Source: Candidatus Rokuibacteriota bacterium
Lineage (GTDB): Bacteria; JAUVQV01
Direction: 5' to 3'
NCBI GenBank assembly: GCA_030609125.1
Contig: JAUWCW010000006.1
Coordinates: forward strand, 1-21,158
DNA length: 21,158 bases
The position numbers were made by a program, and so were the translations under genes. This document shows, piece after piece, positions 15,304 through 21,158 of the stretch (positions within the stretch are counted from its first letter, which is position 1; the number at the start of each line of letters is the position of its first letter). Under the pieces are notes generated by a model, which searched no databases, was not told where the DNA came from, and saw only the letters and a list, made by a program, of their open reading frames with translations.

Positions 15304-17661
15304 TCAGATGTCGTACTTCCGGGCCACGTTGCGCAGCGCCATGGCCAGCTCGTTGAAGCCTTCCGCCACGTTCTGCAGGCTCTCAGCGCTGGAGGTGGTC
15401 TGCTTCATGCCGGCGTTGATGCTCGACATCGCAATCGATACCTGCTGGATACCCACCGACTGCTGCTTCGCGATGGAGGCTATCTGCTGAACCGCATCGG
15501 CGGTGTCGGAAATCGTCCGCATGACGCTTTCGATCGTTTCGCCGCCCTTGAGAGCCAGCCTCACCCCCTGCTCCACCCCTCTGGCCCCTTCCTCCGTTGC
15601 CACCACGCTGGCCCGGGTCGCTTTCTGGATCTCATTGACCAGCTCGGCGATGCGGGCCGTCGCCCGCTGGCTCTGTTCGGCCAGCTTCTTGACCTCCACC
15701 GCCACCACGGCAAATCCCTTGCCGTGCTCGCCGGCACGCGCCGCCTCGATGGCCGCGTTGAGGGCGAGCAGGTTCGTCTGGTCCGCTATGTCGCTGACGG
15801 CGGTCACGATGGTCCCGATCTGCTGGGCCTGCTGCGAGAGCTCCAGGATCTGCTGGGCTATCGCCTCAACCTTCTCCCGAATGAGCTGCATGGTCTCGAT
15901 CTCTTCGTTGATCGCCGCCTGGCCCTCCCTGGACACTTCCACCGACTTCTGCGCGGACGCCACCACCGCGTCGGCCTTCTCCGCCGTCTGCTGGGACGTT
16001 ATGTCCAGTTCTTCGATGGTCGTGGCCACTTCCTTCACCGATGACGACTGCTCGGAGATGCTCTTCTTCTGCTCTTCCGTGTTCTGCAGAATCTCACCCG
16101 AGATGTTCAGCGTCTGGCTGGAGGCGTCCTGAACGTGTTTGAGCACCTCCAGCAGGTTGCTCATGTTTTTCTTCTCTTCCGTTACGTCGGTCATGATCTC
16201 CAGGAAGCCCGCTATCTCGTTGCCCGCCGTCATGAGAACGGCGCCGCTGGCCCGGGTGATAATGCGTTCATCCCGCCTGGTGAGAATCTCGCGCTCCACG
16301 CCGTGGACCATGTCTCCCGATTCCAGCACCTGGTCGTAGAGGCAGGAGGTGCGGCAGAACTCCCCGCGGAAGACCTCGTCGCACCGCTTTCCCACCGCCT
16401 CGTCGGGGGCAAAACCGACCAGGGCGGCGGCGGCGTCGTTGATGTAGGTGATCTTCTTTTCCCGATCCATGGTGTACATGGGATCGGCGATCGCCCTCAC
16501 CACCGACTCGGACCAGTTCGTCTTTTCCGCCAGCTCCCGCTCCGCCTTGACCTGCTGCGAGACGTCGCGAAAGATCCCGATCGCTCCCAGAACCTCGCCC
16601 GCCGAGTCCTTCAGCACCGAGGTGCTGGTGATAACGGGTACGAGCTTCCCGCTCTTGGTTCTTATGGTCAGGCTCTCACCACCGCGCTCCTCCCCTCCCT
16701 TGACAAGGCCGAGGAGCGAGCAGCCCTCGTCGCGGCACCTCTCGCACGCCATCAGGTCCCTGCAGGTGAACTTCCCCAGCGCCTCGTCACGGGAGGTCTC
16801 GGTCAGCTCCTCGGCGGCCTCGTTCATGAAGGTCACCGTTCCCTGCATGTCGATGGCCAGCATCGGGTCCGAGATGCCCCTGATGATGCTGCTGCTTCTC
16901 TCCATGGCGTCGTTGAGGTTGACGATCATCTGGTTGAAGGCCCTGGCGAGCAGACCTATCTCGTCCCCGCTCCTGACGGGCACCTTCACGGAGGTGTTCC
17001 CCGCCGCCACCTCCGTGGCCCCGTGAGAAAGCTCCACGATGGGGCCGAGCACCAGGTACTGCAGGAGGAAAAAGAGCGAGACGCCGACGACGACGACAAT
17101 GATAATCCCCCACCACACCATGCGGTTGGTGGCCGCGGCGACGTCACGCCGCAGGTCTTCGATGTCGAGCCGAAGATCCATGGCGCCCAGTATCGCCCCC
17201 ACCGCGACCTCGTCGTGACAGTGCATGCAGGCCTCGGAGTTGATCAGGGGGACCACCTGCCGGAGCACCATCTTGCCGTCCACCGTCTCCCGCACCGTCT
17301 CGGGAACGGCGGTGGAGAAGACCTTCTCCACCAGGTGGTCGCTCGTCCCGGAGCCGACCTCGGCAATCCGGGCGCTCTGGGTAATGACCTTGTTCCAGTT
17401 CATGATGCGAATGCTTTCGAAGTCCGAACCGGCGACCTCCTCCACGAGCCTCTGGATACTCTCCGTATCGCCGCTCCGCATGGCCCTCTCCATGCTCGCC
17501 GAAACGGTTCGGCCGACGTGCTCCATGAGATGCGACGTCCTCTCCAGGGCTTCTCTCTCCTGCTGCTTCAGCATCAGGGCAAACGATATGCCGAGGATGA
17601 CGACGAGGCTCACCCCGATGAAGATCAGGACCTTCGGTCCCAGTTTGACATCTCGCCCCAT
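15304..17661 (-). CDS. Heme-binding chemoreceptor with two PAS domains
   Basis: A 785-residue receptor. Membrane segments at about 11-31 and 181-203 enclose a periplasmic domain that carries a C-M-H-C-H heme-binding motif (145-149), so c-type heme attachment is predicted. A HAMP domain (about 204-255) and two PAS domains (about 258-370 and 385-495) follow. The first PAS holds a cysteine cluster (Cys300, 306, 309, 314) and the second has Cys427, 436 and 440. The signalling hairpin (about 622-662) has the standard [12 protein letters not shown] sequence. The receptor probably senses redox state or a small gas/ligand at the heme; the PAS cysteines may bind metal or act as thiol switches, which is inference. 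The ATG at 17661 follows GGAGGGAG. Confidence 0.94.
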   Translation of the reverse strand: MGRDVKLGPKVLIFIGVSLVVILGISFALMLKQQEREALERTSHLMEHVGRTVSASMERAMRSGDTESIQRLVEEVAGSDFESIRIMNWNKVITQSARIAEVGSGTSDHLVEKVFSTAVPETVRETVDGKMVLRQVVPLINSEACMHCHDEVAVGAILGAMDLRLDIEDLRRDVAAATNRMVWWGIIIVVVVGVSLFFLLQYLVLGPIVELSHGATEVAAGNTSVKVPVRSGDEIGLLARAFNQMIVNLNDAMERSSSIIRGISDPMLAIDMQGTVTFMNEAAEELTETSRDEALGKFTCRDLMACERCRDEGCSLLGLVKGGEERGGESLTIRTKSGKLVPVITSTSVLKDSAGEVLGAIGIFRDVSQQVKAERELAEKTNWSESVVRAIADPMYTMDREKKITYINDAAAALVGFAPDEAVGKRCDEVFRGEFCRTSCLYDQVLESGDMVHGVEREILTRRDERIITRASGAVLMTAGNEIAGFLEIMTDVTEEKKNMSNLLEVLKHVQDASSQTLNISGEILQNTEEQKKSISEQSSSVKEVATTIEELDITSQQTAEKADAVVASAQKSVEVSREGQAAINEEIETMQLIREKVEAIAQQILELSQQAQQIGTIVTAVSDIADQTNLLALNAAIEAARAGEHGKGFAVVAVEVKKLAEQSQRATARIAELVNEIQKATRASVVATEEGARGVEQGVRLALKGGETIESVMRTISDTADAVQQIASIAKQQSVGIQQVSIAMSSINAGMKQTTSSAESLQNVAEGFNELAMALRNVARKYDI

Positions 17662-17702
17662 TACTCCCTCCTCTTCTCCCGTCCCGGTCTCTCCCCTCGT
17701 CC

Positions 17703-18341
17703 TCAGACGTTCTCTTCGACGACAAGGCGGGGGTTCTTCAGGATCTTCTCCAGTTCGACAACAATCAGCATCTCTCCTCGGCGCGTGGCGATGCCCCGTA
17801 TGTAATCTTCGGCTATGCCCTTGTCAAGGGAAAGGGGCGGCTTGATACCCTCCTCCCTCACGTCGGTTATTTCGTCAACCATGTCCACCAGCACCCCTAT
17901 CCTCAATCCCTCGCCCTCGACGACGAGAATGCGTGTCTTCTCGCTCATAACGACCTTCGGCAGCCCGAAGAAAACCCGGATGTCCACCACGGAAAGGATA
18001 TTGCCCCTCAGGTTCATAACGCCCGCCACGAAGTCCGGCGCCGTCGGGACGGGGGTGATGCGGCCCGCTCTCTGGATCTCGCTCACCATGTCTATACCGA
18101 CTCCGTACCGGTCCGATCCCAGCCTGAAGGTAACCATCTTCAGGCTGTCGCTCCCTTGCCCCTCCTGAGCCGGCACGCGGCTCAGTTCGAGGGCTCTCCG
18201 ATACCAGAGGTCGTGAAGTTCCTCTTCGGTCATCTCCCCCGACACCTCCCGGGAGAGTTCATCTATCCGGCGGTGGATTTCCTGCCAGACCTCGCTCTGG
18301 TCCGGGCTTCCGAGGTTTCCGCCGCCTTGCTGATCACTCAT
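17703..18341 (-). CDS. cheW: CheW coupling protein with extended N-terminus
   Basis: A 212-residue protein with a CheW SH3-like domain at about 68-205. It shows [25 protein letters not shown] and [13 protein letters not shown] signatures. It links receptors to CheA in the signalling array. The first 65 residues are a charged helical extension not found in short CheW proteins. The ATG at 18341 overlaps the cheR stop by eight bases (ATGAGTGA), which implies translational coupling. The stop is 41 bases ahead of the heme receptor start. Confidence 0.94.
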   Translation of the reverse strand: MSDQQGGGNLGSPDQSEVWQEIHRRIDELSREVSGEMTEEELHDLWYRRALELSRVPAQEGQGSDSLKMVTFRLGSDRYGVGIDMVSEIQRAGRITPVPTAPDFVAGVMNLRGNILSVVDIRVFFGLPKVVMSEKTRILVVEGEGLRIGVLVDMVDEITDVREEGIKPPLSLDKGIAEDYIRGIATRRGEMLIVVELEKILKNPRLVVEENV

Positions 18342-19848
18342 GGCCGAACTCCTCCGGAACGGGACCGGGCATCATCGCCAGAACCGTCTTGCGCAGCCTC
18401 CCGACCGTGAGTCCGTCCACTCCGCTGACGTAATCCCCCTGGTCCCTCCCTTTCAGGATCTCCACGACGTTGACGAAGGAGCGCCCCGCCAGGTGCTCCT
18501 TCCCCTCCCTGAGATAGAACACGCCCATCTGGAAATGGCCGAGAACGAACGCCCGGTTGACATACACGGTCCTTTTCAGTGCCGAGAGCTCACCGTCGCG
18601 GTCTCCCTTGACGCGGCAGATCAGGGACGTCAGGTAGGTGGCCTCGAGATGGAGGGGATTTTTCTCCAGAATATTCCGGACTTCGCCCTCCGCCTTGTCG
18701 ATCTTTCCGCAATTGGCCGCAATGAGCGCCAGCATGTAGCGCGCCCTTTCGTTGGCGGGGTTCATCTCGAGAATTGCCTCGAAACTCGCCATCGCTTCGT
18801 CGAGCCGCATCTCCCGGTAGTGCTCGACCGCCTCCTCGAACCGCACCGTCTCCTCCGTATCAGAGGGTCTCTGGATGCCTGTCTTCCTGCGCTTTCGCGT
18901 CTGGTCGTGAACAACCGTGCCGGGTTCCGGCTTTCCGCTTCCGCGAAAAAGCAGTTTGAGCCCGTTCTCCCAATATCCGCCAGCCGTTTCCTTTCTGTAA
19001 ACGATGGCGGAGCCGAGCATATGCCTCCGAAAGCGGCTGTAGACCATTTCACTGTGCTCTGTGTGGCCCACGAGAAGGTACCCCCCGTCCTTGAGGCACC
19101 CGTAGAAACGGCGCGTTGTCTCGCGACTGAGGTCGACGTTGAAATAGATCATCACGTTGCGGCAGATAACCAGGTCCAGTTCGTCCGTCCTGTTCACCAC
19201 CGCCGGGTATATGTCCTCCGCCAGGTTCAGGTACCGGAACGTCACCATCCGGCACAGCTCCGGCGCCAGCCGCCACCCCTTGTCTTCCTCCACAAAGAAG
19301 CGACGCCGGTAGTAGTCCTCCACCTCCCGGAACGACCAGTTCCTGTAATGCCCTTCCCGGGCGGTATCGAGGGACTTGACGTTGATGTCGGTGGCCAGAA
19401 TGGTGACCGCCCAGTCGGCGATGTCCGGAAGGAGCTCCAGCAGAAGCATGGCGATCGAATACGGCTCCTCGCCGGTCGAGCAGCCGGCGCTCCAGATCCT
19501 GAGACGCCGTCCCTTCTCCCGGGCCCGCCCGATCAGGTCCGGCAGAATCCTGGTCCGCAGGGCGTCGAACTGCGGACGATTGCGGAAGAAATGGGTCTCC
19601 CCCACGGTGAGGCGGTTCACCAGGTGCCTCAGCTCGCTTCCCGCCTCCCCTTCCGCCTGCAGGAGGCTGAAGTACTTGGGGAAGTCCGGCGGGGGGTTCC
19701 TCCGGGCCATGCGCTCGCCGACCAGGGCAACGAGTTCCTCCCGCTTGTCCTCCTTGAGGACAAGCCCGGTCTTTACGGTGAGATAGTCCCTGATTCGTCC
19801 GTATTCTTCTCCCGTAATGGAACTGAGGGTCCTGTTGGTCGTCATCAT
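18334..19848 (-). CDS. cheR: Chemotaxis methyltransferase CheR with TPR tail
   Basis: A 504-residue protein. The CheR N-terminal helical domain (about 8-75) is followed by the SAM-dependent methyltransferase domain: N-R-L-T-V-G-E-T-H-F-F-R near 78-89, motif I S-A-G-C-S-T-G-E-E near 120-128, and L-V-I-C-R-N-V-M-I-Y-F near 226-236. A tetratricopeptide-like region occupies about 338-470. It methylates receptor glutamates using S-adenosylmethionine. TPR-tailed CheR proteins are typical of Frz-like and alternative-function systems, where the tail mediates protein contacts. I chose the ATG at 19848 because GAGGCGGAGA lies just upstream. A longer in-frame start at 19884 would lie within the predicted promoter. 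It is the first gene of the cluster. Confidence 0.92.
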   Translation of the reverse strand: MMTTNRTLSSITGEEYGRIRDYLTVKTGLVLKEDKREELVALVGERMARRNPPPDFPKYFSLLQAEGEAGSELRHLVNRLTVGETHFFRNRPQFDALRTRILPDLIGRAREKGRRLRIWSAGCSTGEEPYSIAMLLLELLPDIADWAVTILATDINVKSLDTAREGHYRNWSFREVEDYYRRRFFVEEDKGWRLAPELCRMVTFRYLNLAEDIYPAVVNRTDELDLVICRNVMIYFNVDLSRETTRRFYGCLKDGGYLLVGHTEHSEMVYSRFRRHMLGSAIVYRKETAGGYWENGLKLLFRGSGKPEPGTVVHDQTRKRRKTGIQRPSDTEETVRFEEAVEHYREMRLDEAMASFEAILEMNPANERARYMLALIAANCGKIDKAEGEVRNILEKNPLHLEATYLTSLICRVKGDRDGELSALKRTVYVNRAFVLGHFQMGVFYLREGKEHLAGRSFVNVVEILKGRDQGDYVSGVDGLTVGRLRKTVLAMMPGPVPEEFGHE

Positions 19849-19864
19849 TCTCCGCCTCTGAGGT

Positions 19865-19892
19865 ATTGTAGGCTTTTTCATCATGCCGTCAA
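19865..19892 (-). promoter_or_regulatory. Predicted sigma-70 promoter for the chemosensory operon
   Basis: Read on the minus strand, TTGACG (19892-19887) and TACAAT (19870-19865) are separated by 16 bases. Each hexamer differs from consensus by one base. The expected start of transcription, near 19858, gives a short leader that already contains the GAGGCGGAGA ribosome-binding region of cheR and the ATG at 19848. This supports the shorter cheR start. The prediction is by eye only. Confidence 0.55.
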
Positions 19893-19981
19893 TGACAAAA
19901 TACAGTATTGATAGATACTTAGGGCTTGTCTGCCCCCCCGGGGAGGAACCCCGCCCGTCTCAGTCCCGGAAAAGGCTCATC

Positions 19982-20010
19982 TTGACCATTTCAGCCGCAA
20001 AGTCTATCAT
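19982..20010 (+). promoter_or_regulatory. Predicted sigma-70 promoter for the PIN/TRAM gene
   Basis: TTGACC (19982-19987) and TATCAT (20005-20010) are separated by exactly 17 bases. Each hexamer differs from consensus by one base. The expected transcription start near 20017 leaves a leader of about 44 bases before the ATG at 20061, ending in a GGAGG Shine-Dalgarno at 20047-20051. A direct repeat ATCTGTGG occurs in the leader at 20023-20030 and 20041-20048. The prediction is by eye only. Confidence 0.55.
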
Positions 20011-20060
20011 TATCACTCATTCATCTGTGGCAGGCACATTATCTGTGGAGGTAGGGAATT

Positions 20061-21107
20061 ATGTATTTTCTATGGCTTTTTCTTGTTCTCGCACTCAGCG
20101 GCTCCGTCGGTTTCGCACTTTTCCACCGCCTCTTCTCCAATCCCGTCCTGGGCGGAGCGGGCTTCCTGGCCGGTGTCGTTATCGGGCTTATCTTCGACGC
20201 CACTTCCCGGAGGCTGAAAAAGCTGCCCGCCAGGGTTCTCCTGGGCGCCGTGGCGGGCCTCTTCGCCGGACTGCTGGTCATGGCCGTGGCAGTCTCCGCG
20301 GTTCCCCGGAGTGTTCGGGAATTCCCCGCTTTCATTTTCGTCCAATTCTTTGCCGGCCTCGGTCTCGCCTACTGCGGCGTCATCCTGGGAGCACGGAAGG
20401 GGGAGGAATTCTCCCTGGAGGACGTGGCTGAGCCCTTCAGGAAGAAGAGCTCAGGAGGGAGCAACGACAAGATCCTCGACACCAGCGTAATCATTGACGG
20501 GCGCATAGCGGACATCTGCGACACGGGCTTCATAGAGGGCGCCTTCATCGTGCCCCAGTTCGTACTGCGGGAACTGCAGTACATCGCCGACTCTCCCGAT
20601 TCCCTGAAGAGAAACCGCGGCCGCCGGGGGCTGGACATATTGCAGGCGATGCAGAAAAAACCGAACCTGACCGTGAACATTTCCGACCAGGACTTCCCCA
20701 AGATCCGGGAGGTGGACGCAAAACTGATCGAGCTGGCCAGAAAACTCAATGGCAAGATCATTACAAACGATTTCAATCTCAACAAGGTCGCCGAGCTCAA
20801 CGGGGTCCCGGTTCTGAACATCAATCTCCTGACCAACGCTCTCAAGCCCGTCGTCCTTCCGGGAGAGCTTATGAATGTCCACATTCTCCGGGAGGGGAAG
20901 GAGGCCAATCAGGGCGTTGCCTACCTCGACGACGGCACCATGGTCGTGGTGGACAACGCGAGGAGGTTTATCGGCAGGCACGTGGAAGTGAGCGTTACCA
21001 GCGTACTTCAGACAACGGCCGGACGAATGATATTCACCCAGATGAAGGAGAACAGCGCCTTCGAAGCCTCCGTCCCAGACCCTCAGCCCGGCGGTTCCGG
21101 AAGCTGA
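20061..21107 (+). CDS. PIN/TRAM domain membrane protein (YacL-like)
   Basis: A 348-residue protein. Four membrane segments (about 3-22, 30-46, 58-81 and 89-110) are followed by a PIN nuclease domain (about 135-260). Its acidic residues include Asp140 in I-L-D-T-S-V, Asp146, Glu171, Asp219 and Asp237 in I-I-T-N-D-F, a likely metal-binding set. A TRAM domain (about 268-328) probably binds nucleic acid. The length and order match the YacL-like membrane PIN family. The start is ATG at 20061 with GGAGG nine bases upstream. The stop TGA (21105-21107) shares its last base with the ATG of ispD, so the two are translationally coupled. The physiological substrate is not known. Confidence 0.93.
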   Translation: MYFLWLFLVLALSGSVGFALFHRLFSNPVLGGAGFLAGVVIGLIFDATSRRLKKLPARVLLGAVAGLFAGLLVMAVAVSAVPRSVREFPAFIFVQFFAGLGLAYCGVILGARKGEEFSLEDVAEPFRKKSSGGSNDKILDTSVIIDGRIADICDTGFIEGAFIVPQFVLRELQYIADSPDSLKRNRGRRGLDILQAMQKKPNLTVNISDQDFPKIREVDAKLIELARKLNGKIITNDFNLNKVAELNGVPVLNINLLTNALKPVVLPGELMNVHILREGKEANQGVAYLDDGTMVVVDNARRFIGRHVEVSVTSVLQTTAGRMIFTQMKENSAFEASVPDPQPGGSGS

Positions 21108-21158
21108 TGCGTGCCGCCGTTATCATCCCCGCCGCAGGGAGCGGCATCAGGACGGGCC
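21107..21158 (+). CDS. ispD: IspD, 5' end only (isoprenoid cytidylyltransferase)
   Basis: The ATG at 21107 overlaps the previous stop (TGATG), and the frame runs open to the right edge, giving 17 codons: M-R-A-A-V-I-I-P-A-A-G-S-G-I-R-T-G. The A-A-V-I-x-P-A-A-G-S-G-x-R-x-G pattern is the nucleotide-binding N-terminus of 2-C-methyl-D-erythritol 4-phosphate cytidylyltransferase of the MEP isoprenoid pathway. Other nucleotidyltransferases share part of this loop, but PIN/TRAM followed by ispD is a recurrent gene order that supports the call. Confidence 0.8.
   Translation, partial: MRAAVIIPAAGSGIRTG

Noticed and set aside
16135-17805. Long plus-strand open frame (556 codons) opposite the heme receptor
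   Set aside because: It is a shadow of the receptor gene; no domain, no ribosome-binding site, and it crosses the gene boundary at 17661-17703.
18340-19911. Long plus-strand open frame (523 codons) opposite cheR
   Set aside because: It lies exactly antisense to cheR, with no recognisable motif and no promoter or Shine-Dalgarno placed for it.
19940-19952. GGGG-AGGAA-CCCC hairpin in the divergent region as a terminator
   Set aside because: The stem is only four pairs, no T-run follows on either strand, and no gene ends there.
20028-20043. Possible sigma-54 promoter (TGGCA with a downstream TTATC)
   Set aside because: The -24 GG element is present, but the -12 GC element is missing, so it does not fit the consensus.
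1-21158. CRISPR arrays, rRNA or tRNA genes
   Set aside because: No regularly spaced repeats and no RNA-gene signatures were found by eye; nearly all the sequence is protein-coding.

Overview
This is a GC-rich bacterial window, almost fully coding. Apart from a transposase fragment at the left edge and two genes at the right edge, every gene lies on the minus strand. The content suggests a Gram-negative, cytochrome-rich anaerobe of the old Deltaproteobacteria (Desulfobacterota/Desulfuromonadota-like). Reasons are a heme-binding chemoreceptor, a multiheme lipoprotein cytochrome, a fused DgkA/PAP2 protein, the phoH-ybeY-dgkA-corC order, and a PIN/TRAM gene leading into ispD. This placement is an inference from gene content and no phylogeny was run.

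Layout, left to right. Positions 2-498 hold the 3' end of an insertion-sequence transposase, followed by two tandem copies of a terminal motif. Positions 535-5011 (minus) hold a compact housekeeping operon, in transcription order hisG, phoH/ybeZ, ybeY, a DgkA-PAP2 fusion, a YbeX/CorC-type CBS protein and an M17-peptidase-N-like protein. Positions 5055-19848 (minus) hold a chemosensory cluster with the order cheR(TPR), cheW, MCP with heme and PAS domains, second MCP, cheA-REC hybrid, cheB, REC-GAF-GGDEF diguanylate cyclase, degenerate PilB/GspE-like ATPase with a MshEN-type N-terminus, multiheme cytochrome lipoprotein, and a HEAT-like repeat protein. Positions 19849-20060 are a divergent promoter region. 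Positions 20061-21107 (plus) encode a PIN/TRAM membrane protein, followed by the first 17 codons of ispD.

How the genes may work together (inference): most chemosensory genes overlap or sit within a few bases of each other. There is no stand-alone CheY and no flagellar gene in view. The receiver outputs are the CheA C-terminal REC and the REC-GAF-GGDEF protein, whose active-site and I-site motifs are intact. The next gene has a c-di-GMP-binding-type MshEN domain on an ATPase core that has lost several catalytic residues. Together with a c-type-heme receptor and a multiheme cytochrome, this suggests a redox-sensing chemosensory system that sets c-di-GMP and is read out by a catalytically altered pilus/secretion-type ATPase. 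This set is the most interesting part of the window.

The minus-strand genes are so tightly spaced that hisG and its followers may be co-transcribed with the chemosensory genes. No convincing rho-independent terminator was seen anywhere.
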